Shown here: piece by piece, positions 1-8,008 of the stretch
Layout: the number at the start of each line of letters is the position of its first letter
Numbering within the stretch: position 1 is the first letter of the stretch
Assembly (NCBI RefSeq): GCF_000426245.1
Contig: NZ_AUEZ01000044.1
Location: forward strand, 1 to 64,000
Length of the DNA stretch: 64,000 bases
Origin: Bradyrhizobium sp. Ai1a-2
GTDB lineage: Bacteria > Pseudomonadota > Alphaproteobacteria > Rhizobiales > Xanthobacteraceae
Direction: 5' to 3'
Notes under the pieces: model-generated
What the model saw: only the letters and a program-made list of their open reading frames with translations
Database searches by the model: none
What the model was told of the DNA's origin: nothing
Program-made: the position numbers and the translations under genes

Positions 1-171
1 CGGTTGAACCTGTGGTCCTACCCCCGTGCTTTTTGTTGCACGGGACCCACGGGTGCAACCAGCACCCGGCTTTCCCTGCGCCCTCTGTTCAATGAGAGGG
101 TGAAACGAGACGCAAAGCTCGGGCAATCCACGCCGCGAGAATACAGACTCATACCCGCTGTTTGAATCAGA
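1..171. repeat. Probable dispersed non-coding repeat at the left edge
   Basis: No gene was recognised here. Positions 23-29 (CCCGTGC) and 38-44 (GCACGGG) form a 7-bp stem with an 8-base loop, and the following text resembles a phrase that recurs in Bradyrhizobium intergenic DNA (recalled, not checked). There is no T-run after the stem, so it is not a convincing terminator. Confidence 0.4.
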
Positions 172-258
172 CGTAGGATGGGTAGAGCGAAGCGAAACCC
201 ATCATTCGCGCAGCCTGCTCCATCGCGATGGGTTTCGCTGCGCTCTACCCATCCTACG
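172..258. repeat. Dispersed palindromic element, GTAGGATGGGTAGAGCG family, copy 1
   Basis: The two ends are inverted copies of each other (CGTAGGATGGGTAGAGCG at the left, its reverse complement at the right) with a short divergent centre. Related copies occur at 9756, 37519, 54282 and 55534, and variant cores at 30304, 42205 and 52916. Confidence 0.85.
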
Positions 259-279
259 GGACCATAACGCGGCATCGTA

Positions 280-312
280 TTGACTCCGCCCGCGATCGTT
301 ATAAGATATAAC
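280..312 (+). promoter_or_regulatory. Promoter and MarR-type operator candidate upstream of the phenylpropanoid operon
   Basis: TTGACT at 280-285 is a fair -35 box, with TAAGAT at 302-307 as a possible -10 (16-base spacer). Overlapping it is GTTATAAGATATAAC at 298-312, a perfect 6-3-6 inverted repeat that ends 26 bases before the crotonase ATG. Similar 15-mers occur at 9140-9154 and 36257-36271. Repressor occlusion of the -10 box is an inference. Confidence 0.55.
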
Positions 313-338
313 TATTCTGGGAAGGAAACAATAAGACC

Positions 339-1142
339 ATGGGAAACGCCGCCTCCGCCGCGACCGAGGATCGCGCGGCGCTGCTGACAATCGAACACAA
401 CGGCGCGGTCCTGACCGTGGGTCTCAACCGGCCGGCCAAGCGCAATGCGCTGAACGACGGCATCATGCTGGCGATCCAGGATTGCTTTTCCGACATCCCC
501 GATGGCGTCGGCGCCATCGTCATCCACGGCATCGGCGACCATTTCTCCTCCGGCCTCGATCTCTCCGAACTCTCCGAGCGTGACGCGACCGAAGGCCTGC
601 AGCATTCGCAGATGTGGCACCGGGTGTTCGACCGCATCCAGTACAGCCGCGTGCCCGTGATCGTCGCGCTGAAGGGCGCCGTGATCGGCGGCGGGCTGGA
701 GCTTGCCTGCGCCGCGCATATCCGTGTCGCCGAGCCTTCGGCCTATTTCGCGCTGCCCGAGGGACAGCGCGGCATCTTCGTCGGCGGCGGTGGCTCGGTG
801 CGGCTGCCGCGCCTGATCGGCGTACCCCGCATGATCGACATGATGCTGACGGGCAGAGTCTATTCCGCGACCGAAGGCGCGGCCTATGGCTTCGCACAAT
901 ACCTGACCGACGCGGGCGGCGCGCTGCCGAAAGCGGTCGAGCTCGCCGAGCGCATCGCAGGGAATGCGCCGCTGACCAATTTTGCCGTGCTGCAGGCGCT
1001 GCCGATGATCGCCGAAGCCAATCCGCAGACCGGGCTGTTGATGGAATCACTGATGGCGACGGTGGCGCAGAGCGACAAGGAAGCGAAACGTCGAATCCGC
1101 GAATTCCTTGAGCACAAGACCGCGAAAGTGAAGCCGACCTGA
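339..1142 (+). CDS. Enoyl-CoA hydratase/isomerase (crotonase) family, probable hydroxycinnamoyl-CoA hydratase
   Basis: This 267-residue protein has the crotonase fold: an oxyanion-hole stretch HFSSGLDLSEL around residue 68 and IGGGLELA around 116. Both catalytic glutamates of true hydratases are present, E121 (in GLELA) and E141 (in LPEGQRGI). It is the first gene of an operon and ends one base before the CoA-ligase gene. A GGAAGG ribosome site supports the ATG. In Rhodopseudomonas palustris the p-coumarate genes couA/couB are a crotonase and a ligase, and this pair looks equivalent. Pseudomonas hydroxycinnamoyl-CoA hydratase-lyase lacks the first Glu, so hydration without retro-aldol cleavage is possible here. 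The substrate is inferred from context, not from residues. Confidence 0.8.
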   Translation: MGNAASAATEDRAALLTIEHNGAVLTVGLNRPAKRNALNDGIMLAIQDCFSDIPDGVGAIVIHGIGDHFSSGLDLSELSERDATEGLQHSQMWHRVFDRIQYSRVPVIVALKGAVIGGGLELACAAHIRVAEPSAYFALPEGQRGIFVGGGGSVRLPRLIGVPRMIDMMLTGRVYSATEGAAYGFAQYLTDAGGALPKAVELAERIAGNAPLTNFAVLQALPMIAEANPQTGLLMESLMATVAQSDKEAKRRIREFLEHKTAKVKPT

Positions 1143-1143
1143 G

Positions 1144-3027
1144 ATGAGCGCCAGACCCGACATGTCAGCGCCAGTCAAAGATGCCACCCCGCGTCCGCTG
1201 CGCGCGATATCGTTCGGCAATCCCGAAGTCACTATCGAACGGCGCGACGATGGCACGATCTATCTTCGCCCACGCAGCAAGCTCCTCGACTATCCGCAGC
1301 GCATCACCGATCGGCTGCATCATTGGGCCGAGGTCGCCCCCCACCGCGTGTTCATGGCCGAGCGAGCGGCCGGCGGCGCGTGGCGCGAGCTCACCTACGC
1401 TGGGCTGCTCGATGCTGCCAGGCACATCGCCTCCGCACTGATCGCCCGCGGCCTGTCGGCGGAAAAGCCGCTCGTGATCCTCTCCGGCAATTCGATTGAT
1501 CACGCGCTGCTCGCGTTCGGCGCGCTGTATGCCGGCGTGCCGTTCTGCCCGGTCTCGCCGGCCTATTCGCTGATATCGCGCGATTTCGGCAAGCTCGGCT
1601 TTGTGATGAAGCTCCTGACGCCCGGCCTGGTCTTTGCCGACGACGCCGACAAGTTCGCCGACGCCCTGTCTGCGAACGTTGCGCCAGAGATCGAGATCGT
1701 CGCCACGCGCGGCGACCTTCCCGGCCGCGTCGTGACGAGACTTTCCGACCTGCTGGCAACGCCCGAGCATCCGCTTCTCGACGCCACGCACGAAGCGGTT
1801 GCACCGGATACGATCGCGAAATTCCTATTAACCTCCGGCTCGACCGGCAATCCGAAGGCCGTGATCAACACCCAGCGCATGCTCTGCGCCAACCAGGTGA
1901 TGCTGCGCGAGACGCTGGCGTTCCTCAAGGACGAGCCACCGGTGATTGTCGACTGGCTGCCCTGGAATCACACCTTTGGTGGCAACCACAATATCGGGCT
2001 GACGCTGTTCAACGGCGGCTCGATGTATCTCGACGAAGGCAAGCCGATGCCCGGCGGCATCGAGGCCACCGTGAGTAACCTTCGCGAGATTTCGCCGACG
2101 GTCTATTTCAACGTACCCAAGGGCTATGAATCGCTGCTGCCCTATCTGCGCGACGATGCCGGCCTGCGCGCGAAATTCTTCGGCCGCCTGCACGCGATGT
2201 TCTTCTCCGGCGCGGCGCTGTCGCCCTATGTCTGGAACAGCCTCGACGAGCTTGCGGTGCGCGAGACCGGCTTTCGCGTGCCGATGCTGACCGGGCTCGG
2301 CGCCACCGAGACTGCGCCGTTCTTCATGTCGGTACGGCCCGACACCAGCCGCTCCGGCCATGTCGGCCTTCCCGTATCAGGCAACGAAGCCAAGCTGCTG
2401 CCGAACAACGGCAAGCTGGAAGTGCGCGCCAGGGGACCGAACGTCACCCCTGGCTATTGGCGCCAGCCCGAATTGACCGCCGCGGCCTTCGACGAAGAAG
2501 GCTTCTACAAGTTCGGCGATGCGCTGAAGCCGGTCAAAGCGGATGATTTCGATGCCGGCTTCGATTTCGATGGCCGCATCGCCGAGGATTTCAAGCTCGC
2601 CAGTGGCACCTGGGTCAGTGTCGGCCCGCTCCGCGCGCGCTTTATCGCTGCCTGCGCACCGCTGGTGCGCGACGTCGTCATCGCCGGCATCAACCGCGAT
2701 GAAATTGCCGCGATCGTGATCCTGGATCTCGACGGGTGCCGTATCATCAACCCGGTGCTGTCGACCAACGACATCGCGGCCGCCGCGGCCGATCCGCTGG
2801 TCCGCGCCGCTTTCCGGGAGCGCTTCGCCCGCTTCCTCACGAGCGCCACCGGATCGTCGACCCGGATCACCCGCGCGATCCTGCTCGATGCGCCACTCTC
2901 GATCGATCGCGGCGAGGTCACCGACAAGGGCTCGATCAACCAGCGCGCTGTGCTGGAGCATCGCGCAGCGCTGATCGAGGCGCTTTATGCCGACGTTCCG
3001 CCGGCACACGTCATCACATTGAGCTGA
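1144..3027 (+). CDS. Feruloyl/coumaroyl-CoA synthetase-type AMP-forming ligase
   Basis: A 627-residue member of the AMP-binding superfamily. The ATP-binding loop LLTSGSTGNPKAVI lies at residues 228-241, with the downstream motif GLGATETAP and a C-terminal TDKGSINQRA segment carrying the candidate catalytic lysine. The length and the long N-terminal region match the feruloyl-CoA synthase branch rather than ordinary fatty-acid ligases. It would activate a hydroxycinnamic acid with ATP and CoA in the cytoplasm. The ATG at 1144 follows the crotonase stop by one base; an in-frame ATG at 1162 is an alternative start and neither has a strong ribosome site. A paralogue lies at 55616-57490. Closest functional analogue by context: CouB of R. 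palustris. Confidence 0.82.
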   Translation: MSARPDMSAPVKDATPRPLRAISFGNPEVTIERRDDGTIYLRPRSKLLDYPQRITDRLHHWAEVAPHRVFMAERAAGGAWRELTYAGLLDAARHIASALIARGLSAEKPLVILSGNSIDHALLAFGALYAGVPFCPVSPAYSLISRDFGKLGFVMKLLTPGLVFADDADKFADALSANVAPEIEIVATRGDLPGRVVTRLSDLLATPEHPLLDATHEAVAPDTIAKFLLTSGSTGNPKAVINTQRMLCANQVMLRETLAFLKDEPPVIVDWLPWNHTFGGNHNIGLTLFNGGSMYLDEGKPMPGGIEATVSNLREISPTVYFNVPKGYESLLPYLRDDAGLRAKFFGRLHAMFFSGAALSPYVWNSLDELAVRETGFRVPMLTGLGATETAPFFMSVRPDTSRSGHVGLPVSGNEAKLLPNNGKLEVRARGPNVTPGYWRQPELTAAAFDEEGFYKFGDALKPVKADDFDAGFDFDGRIAEDFKLASGTWVSVGPLRARFIAACAPLVRDVVIAGINRDEIAAIVILDLDGCRIINPVLSTNDIAAAAADPLVRAAFRERFARFLTSATGSSTRITRAILLDAPLSIDRGEVTDKGSINQRAVLEHRAALIEALYADVPPAHVITLS

Positions 3028-3047
3028 GTTCTATAAAGGAGAGGACC

Positions 3048-3809
3048 ATGCAGTTGAAGGATCAGGCCGCCATCGTCACCGGCGGCGCATCGGGACTGGG
3101 CGCCGCGACCGCGCGCCGGCTCGCCGCGCAGGGCGCCAAGGTCGCTGTATGCGACCTCAACGCAAAGCTGGCCGAGAGCGTTGCGGCCGAGATCGGCGGC
3201 GTCGCCGTGATCTGCGACGTGTCGGACGCGGCCTCCGCCGAAGCCGCCGTCGCCGATGCCGCCAAGGCGCACGGCCCGGCGCGCATCCTGGTCAACTGCG
3301 CTGGCATCGGCGTGGCGAAGCGCGTAATCGGACGCGATGGCCCGATGCCGCTCGGCGATTTCGACAAGGTGATCAAGGTCAACCTGCTCGGCTCCTTCAA
3401 CATGCTGCGGCTTGCGACTGCGGCGATGGTGAAGCTCGAGCCGCTGTCGACTGGCGAGCGCGGCGTGGTGATCTCGACCGCGTCGATTGCCGCCTATGAC
3501 GGCCAGATCGGCCAGGCCGCCTATTCGGCTTCCAAGGGCGGCATCGTCGGCATGACATTGCCGATCGCGCGCGAGCTCGCGCAGTTCGGCATTCGTGTAC
3601 TGGCGATCGCACCCGGCCTGTTCCTGACGCCGCTGCTCGCGGGTTTGCCGCAGGAGGCGCAAGACTCGCTGGCCGCCTCGATCCCGTTCCCGCACCGGCT
3701 CGGCGACGCTAACGAGTTCGCCTCGCTGGCGCTGCACATGATCGACAATCCCTACCTCAACGGCGAGGTGGTGCGGCTCGATGCCGCGCTTCGCATGGCG
3801 CCGCGCTGA
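3048..3809 (+). CDS. Short-chain dehydrogenase/reductase, probable 3-hydroxyacyl-CoA dehydrogenase (type II)
   Basis: A 253-residue classical SDR. The NAD-binding motif TGGASGLG is at residues 11-18, NCAG near 83-86, and the catalytic Ser146, Tyr159 and Lys163 fit the YSASK pattern. The start at 3048 follows an AAGGAGAGG ribosome site. Its neighbours suggest it oxidises the 3-hydroxyacyl-CoA made by the upstream crotonase. It is strikingly like the SDR at 58532-59290; both begin MQLKD and end RMAPR. This argues that the two catabolic blocks arose by duplication. The human 17-beta-HSD10 type of SDR shows the same general plan. Substrate is inferred. Confidence 0.8.
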   Translation: MQLKDQAAIVTGGASGLGAATARRLAAQGAKVAVCDLNAKLAESVAAEIGGVAVICDVSDAASAEAAVADAAKAHGPARILVNCAGIGVAKRVIGRDGPMPLGDFDKVIKVNLLGSFNMLRLATAAMVKLEPLSTGERGVVISTASIAAYDGQIGQAAYSASKGGIVGMTLPIARELAQFGIRVLAIAPGLFLTPLLAGLPQEAQDSLAASIPFPHRLGDANEFASLALHMIDNPYLNGEVVRLDAALRMAPR

Positions 3810-3818
3810 GGCTTTGTA

Positions 3819-4238
3819 ATGTTCGTGCACCGGCGCGATGTGCAAATCCAGTGGGGCGACTGCGACCCCGCCAACATCGTCTATTACCCGCGCTATTTCG
3901 CTATGTTCGACGATTCGACCTCCATCATGTTCGAAGCGGCCTGCTTCTCGAAACAGGACATCATCAACAACTACGGACTGGTCGGCATTCCCATGGTCGA
4001 CACGCGGGCGAAATTCTACATCCCGTCGACGCATGGCGACTGGATTACGATTGAAACCCGGGTGGAAAGCATCAAGCGCTCGAGCTTCGAAGTGACACAC
4101 AAGGTGTTCAAGGGCGAGGCGCTGGCGATCGAAGCTTTCGAGACCCGCGTCCTCGTCGGCCGCGATCCGAACGATCCCTCAAAATTGAAGTCGGCGCCGT
4201 TTCCGCAGGAGATCATCGACCGTTTCATGAAAGGCTGA
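3819..4238 (+). CDS. 4-hydroxybenzoyl-CoA thioesterase-type hotdog protein
   Basis: This 139-residue single-domain hotdog protein carries WGDCDPANIVYYPRY near its N-terminus. The pattern matches the active-site segment of the Pseudomonas CBS3 4-hydroxybenzoyl-CoA thioesterase, with D16 in the position of the catalytic aspartate. It would hydrolyse an aryl-CoA thioester to the free acid and CoA. It lies nine bases after the SDR and is probably the last enzyme gene of the operon before the binding protein. Together with the ligase, hydratase and dehydrogenase it would allow release of a benzoate from an activated cinnamate, for example 4-hydroxybenzoate for PobA at 36346. The final step could also require a thiolase not present here. 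Confidence 0.8.
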   Translation: MFVHRRDVQIQWGDCDPANIVYYPRYFAMFDDSTSIMFEAACFSKQDIINNYGLVGIPMVDTRAKFYIPSTHGDWITIETRVESIKRSSFEVTHKVFKGEALAIEAFETRVLVGRDPNDPSKLKSAPFPQEIIDRFMKG

Positions 4239-4330
4239 TTTGAGTGCGCTGTCCCATTGACCTAAAGAAGGGGCTGGATTGGCCTCGTTAGTTGCTTACA
4301 CCGACAAGAATAATTCCAAGGGAGGACTGA

Positions 4331-5482
4331 ATGAAGAAAGCTTATCTCGCCGCGGCTGCGCTGGCTGCGGCGCTGGCGCTGCCGGGCTCGTCGGCATCCG
4401 CGCAGAGTAACGAGATCGTCATCGGCATCTCGATCTCGACCACGGGGCCTGCGGCAGCGCTCGGCATTCCCGAACGCAATTCGCTCGATTTCGTGCCGAA
4501 GGAGATCGGCGGCGTACCGCTCAAGGTGATCGTGCTCGATGACGGCGGCGACCCGACCGCCGCCACCACCAACGCGCGGCGCTTCGTCACGGAATCGAAG
4601 GCCGACATCATCATGGGCTCCTCCACCACCCCACCCTCGATCGCAGTCTCCACCGTCGCCAACGAGGCCAGCATCCCGCATTTCGGGCTGGCGCCATTTC
4701 CGATCAACGAAGCGCGCGCGAAATGGTCGGTCGACATGCCGCAGTCGATCCCGATCATGGGCAAGGTGCTGTACGAGCACATGAAGGCGCATGGCATCAA
4801 GACCGTCGGCTATATCGGCTATTCCGATTCCTACGGCGATCTCTGGGTCAACGACTTCAAGGCGCAGGCGGTGCCGATGGGCCTGCAGATGATCGACGAA
4901 GAGCGCTTTGCCCGGCCCGACACTTCGGTCGCGGGCCAGGTGTTGAAGCTCGTCGCCGCCAATCCCGACGCGATCCTGGTCGGTGCCTCCGGCACCGCGG
5001 CGGCCCTGCCGCAGAGCGCATTGCGCGAGCGCGGCTACAAGGGCTTGATCTACCAGACCCATGGCGCTGCCAGCATGGATTTCATCCGCATCGCCGGCGC
5101 CGCGGCGGAGGGCGTCATCATGGCGTCGGGCCCAGTGATGTCGCCGGAGAGCCAGCCGGACAGCGCACTGACCAAGAAGCCGGGGCTCACGCTCAACACC
5201 GCCTACGAAGCCAAATATGGCGCCAACAGCCGCAGCCAGTTCGCCGGCCACTCCTACGACGCCTTCGAAGTGCTGAAGCGCGTGATCCCAGTCGCGCTGA
5301 AGGCCGGCAAGCCCGGCACGCCGGAGTTCCGCGAAGGCATCCGCCAGGCGCTGATGAGCGAGAAGGAAATTGTCGCCACGCAAGGCGTCTATAACTGGAC
5401 TGAAAAGGATCGCTACGGCCTCGACGATCGCTCGCGGATCCTGCTGACGGTGAAGGACGGCAAATACGTCCCGGCGATGTGA
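4331..5482 (+). CDS. Periplasmic substrate-binding protein of a Liv-type ABC transporter (CouP-like)
   Basis: A 383-residue type I periplasmic binding protein with a clear Sec signal peptide (MKKAYLAAAALAAALALPG, cleavage probably after SASA near residue 24). The mature protein starts with EIVIGISISTTGPAAALG, typical of Leu/Ile/Val-binding protein relatives. The start is supported by GGGAGGA eight bases upstream. It is co-directional with the catabolic operon and convergent with the transporter genes that follow. In R. palustris the equivalent protein CouP binds coumarate and related aromatic acids, which is the best guess for the ligand. It is only distantly similar to the five-member array at 11-18 kb. 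Confidence 0.8.
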   Translation: MKKAYLAAAALAAALALPGSSASAQSNEIVIGISISTTGPAAALGIPERNSLDFVPKEIGGVPLKVIVLDDGGDPTAATTNARRFVTESKADIIMGSSTTPPSIAVSTVANEASIPHFGLAPFPINEARAKWSVDMPQSIPIMGKVLYEHMKAHGIKTVGYIGYSDSYGDLWVNDFKAQAVPMGLQMIDEERFARPDTSVAGQVLKLVAANPDAILVGASGTAAALPQSALRERGYKGLIYQTHGAASMDFIRIAGAAAEGVIMASGPVMSPESQPDSALTKKPGLTLNTAYEAKYGANSRSQFAGHSYDAFEVLKRVIPVALKAGKPGTPEFREGIRQALMSEKEIVATQGVYNWTEKDRYGLDDRSRILLTVKDGKYVPAM

Positions 5483-5504
5483 CGATGCGTGGCGGGAGCG
5501 CGGA

Positions 5505-6236
5505 TCAAACCGCGCTCTCGCCTTCATGCTGGAAGCCGAGATAGCTCGCGGCGACGCGCTGGTTCCTCGCGATGTCCCTGGCCGCTCCGCTGAGCACGAA
5601 TTCGCCGAGCTCCATCACATAGGCGCGGTCGGCGATCTGCAGCGCGGCCTGGGCGTTCTGCTCCACCAGCAGCACCGATACGCCGGCGGCGCGAAGCTCG
5701 CCGATGGTGCGGAAGATGTCGGCGACGATGATCGGCGCAAGTCCGAGGCTCGGCTCGTCCAGCATCAGGAGCTTCGGCGCCCCCATCAGCGCGCGCCCCA
5801 TCGCCAGCATCTGCTGCTCGCCGCCGGACAGCGTGCCGGCGAGCTGTTTGCGCCGCTCCTGCAGCCGCGGAAACAGGCTGTAGACGCGCTCGAACGACCG
5901 TGCCGCAGTCGCCTTGGCGATCCGGAATGCGCCGAGCTGCAGATTGTCCTCGACATTCATGGTCGCAAACAATTCGCGGTGCTCGGGCACGAGGCTCAGG
6001 CCCGCCGCGACGCGGTCCTCGATGTCGAGCGTGGCCATGTCCTTGCCTGCGAACATCGTGCGGCCCTTGAGCGGCAGGATGCCCATGACGGCGTTGAGCA
6101 GCGTGGTCTTGCCGGCCCCGTTGGCGCCGATGATGGTGACGATCTCGTTCTCGCCAACTTCGAGCGAGACGCCGCGTACGGCTTCGACCTTGCCATAGGC
6201 GATATGCACGTCGGAGACCGACAACAATGCGCTCAT
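5505..6236 (-). CDS. livF: Liv-type ABC transporter ATP-binding protein (LivF-like)
   Basis: The 243-residue ATPase has Walker A GANGAGKTT near residue 36, the ABC signature LSGGEQQMLAMGRAL and Walker B LLMLDEPSLGL. It forms one of the two nucleotide-binding units of the importer encoded by the neighbouring fused permease-ATPase and LivH. Its ATG overlaps the stop of the upstream gene by the ATGA arrangement, indicating translational coupling. It is the last gene of the minus-strand transporter operon and converges with the binding-protein gene, 22 bases apart. Substrate is probably an aromatic acid, from the flanking genes. Confidence 0.85.
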   Translation of the reverse strand: MSALLSVSDVHIAYGKVEAVRGVSLEVGENEIVTIIGANGAGKTTLLNAVMGILPLKGRTMFAGKDMATLDIEDRVAAGLSLVPEHRELFATMNVEDNLQLGAFRIAKATAARSFERVYSLFPRLQERRKQLAGTLSGGEQQMLAMGRALMGAPKLLMLDEPSLGLAPIIVADIFRTIGELRAAGVSVLLVEQNAQAALQIADRAYVMELGEFVLSGAARDIARNQRVAASYLGFQHEGESAV

Positions 6237-8005
6237 GCCGCCGCTCCGAGATAGGCCTTGATGACCTCGGGATTCTTCTTGATCGCCTCCGGCGTACCTT
6301 CCGCGATCTTGGTGCCGAAATCGAGCACGACGATGCGGTCGGCGAGGTCCATCACAAAACCCATGTCGTGTTCGACCAGGAGCACCGACATGCCGCCGTC
6401 GCGGAGTTGCCGGAGCAGCGCCGCAAGCCGCTGCTTCTCCATATGCCGCAGCCCCGCGGCGGGCTCGTCGAGCAGAAGCAGCATCGGGTCGACGCAGAGT
6501 GCGCGGGCGATCTCGACGATGCGCTGCTGGCCGAGCGAGAGCGAGCCTGCGAGCTGGTCGATCTGGTCGGTGAGCCCGACGCGCTCGATCTGCCGCGCGG
6601 CTTCCGCGAGCAGCCTTGCTTCATCCGCGCGGTCGAGCCGGAACATGCTGGCGACAGCGCCAGAGGCCCCGCGCAGATGAGCGCCGATCGCGACATTCTC
6701 CAGCACGGTCATGTCTGGCACCAGCTTGACGTGCTGAAAGGTGCGGGCAACGCCGAGCTTCACCACTTCCTGCGGCGGCGCGTTCTCGACCTTCCTGCCA
6801 AGCACGGAGATGGCGCCGCTTGTTGCAGTCAAGACGCCCGTGATCAGGTTGAAGGTCGTGCTCTTGCCGGCGCCGTTGGGACCGATCAGCGCCACGATCT
6901 CGCGGGCCTTGACGTCGAAGCTGACGTCGTTGACCGCGGTGACGCCGCCGAATTGCTTGCGCGCCTTGTCGAGCTGCAGGAGCACTGCAGACGTCGTCGG
7001 TGCACGCTCGCGGGCAGGCAGCGTCAACGAGGTGTCCGGCGTCTTGCGGGCCGCCTTGAGCGGCAGCCGCGCCATCAGCCATGGCCAGACGCCGGATGGC
7101 GCGAGCTGCAGCAGCATCACCAGGAGGATGCCGAATACGATGGTCTCGAGCTGGCTCTGGCCGCCGAAGATGTAAGGCAAATAACTCTGCAGCACTTCCT
7201 TCAAGATCACGACGATGCCGGCGCCAAGCACCGCGCCCCAGACATAGCCGGCGCCGCCGACGACGGCGATGAAGAGATATTCGATGCCGGCCTGCGGACC
7301 GAACGGGGTGGGGTTCGCCGCACGCTGGAAATGCGCATAGAGCCAGCCGGAGAGGCCCGCCAGCACCGCGGCGTAGATGAACACCAGAAGCTTGGCGCGC
7401 GGCGTCTGCACGCCGAAGGCTTCGGCCGCGATATGACCGCGCCGCAGCGCGCGGATGGCGCGGCCGGTGCGCGAGTCCAGGAGGTTCAACGTCAGCACCG
7501 CCGATATCAAGACCGCGATCCAGATCGCATAGTAGATCGCGCCGGGGCTCAGCATCTTGAAGGAGCCGATCGCAAGCGGCGGGATACCGGAGATACCGTC
7601 ATTGCGCCCGAGGAATTCGAGCTTGCTGAAGAGATAAAACAGCGCGATGCCCCAGGCGATGGTGCCGAGCGGCAGATAGTGACCGGACAGTCGCACCGTG
7701 ACGATGCCGAGCAGCACCGCGGCGATGCCGCTGACCAGGAGCGAGAGCGGCAGCGTCAGCCAGGGCGAGACGCCATAAGCAGTCGTCAGCACTGCCGTCG
7801 TGTAGGCGCCGAAACCGCAGAACGCCGCCTGCCCGAACGAGGTGAGCCCGCCGACGCCGGTGAGCAGCACCAATCCCATCGCCACCAATGCGGCGAGACC
7901 GATATTGTCGAGCAGCACGATCCAGAATGGCGGGATGCCCGGCACCAGCGGGATCAGCGCCATCACGAGAGCGAAGATGATGAGAGGCAATCGCTGCGTC
8001 ATCAC
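6233..8005 (-). CDS. Fused LivM permease - LivG ATPase of the aromatic-acid-type ABC transporter
   Basis: This 590-residue protein joins two units that are usually separate. Residues 1 to about 325 are a hydrophobic LivM-type permease with many membrane spans, and residues from about 345 onward are a LivG-type ATPase. The ATPase has Walker A GPNGAGKST, an unusual signature LSLGQQRIVEIARAL and Walker B LLLLDEPAAGL. The GTG at 8005 and the ATG at 8002 are both possible starts. It follows LivH by three bases and overlaps LivF by four. The fusion fixes permease and ATPase stoichiometry in the membrane. Similar fusions are common in Bradyrhizobium, so it is unlikely to be an assembly artefact. Confidence 0.85.
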   Translation of the reverse strand: MMTQRLPLIIFALVMALIPLVPGIPPFWIVLLDNIGLAALVAMGLVLLTGVGGLTSFGQAAFCGFGAYTTAVLTTAYGVSPWLTLPLSLLVSGIAAVLLGIVTVRLSGHYLPLGTIAWGIALFYLFSKLEFLGRNDGISGIPPLAIGSFKMLSPGAIYYAIWIAVLISAVLTLNLLDSRTGRAIRALRRGHIAAEAFGVQTPRAKLLVFIYAAVLAGLSGWLYAHFQRAANPTPFGPQAGIEYLFIAVVGGAGYVWGAVLGAGIVVILKEVLQSYLPYIFGGQSQLETIVFGILLVMLLQLAPSGVWPWLMARLPLKAARKTPDTSLTLPARERAPTTSAVLLQLDKARKQFGGVTAVNDVSFDVKAREIVALIGPNGAGKSTTFNLITGVLTATSGAISVLGRKVENAPPQEVVKLGVARTFQHVKLVPDMTVLENVAIGAHLRGASGAVASMFRLDRADEARLLAEAARQIERVGLTDQIDQLAGSLSLGQQRIVEIARALCVDPMLLLLDEPAAGLRHMEKQRLAALLRQLRDGGMSVLLVEHDMGFVMDLADRIVVLDFGTKIAEGTPEAIKKNPEVIKAYLGAAA

Positions 8006-8008
8006 CGC

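Noticed and set aside
23..44. Hairpin at the left edge considered as a terminator
   Set aside because: The T-rich part is in the loop, not after the stem, and the text resembles a dispersed repeat.
5505..8005. LivM-LivG fusion suspected as a frameshift or missing stop
   Set aside because: The linker region stays in frame, both domains are complete and flanking overlaps are regular; such fusions occur in related bacteria.
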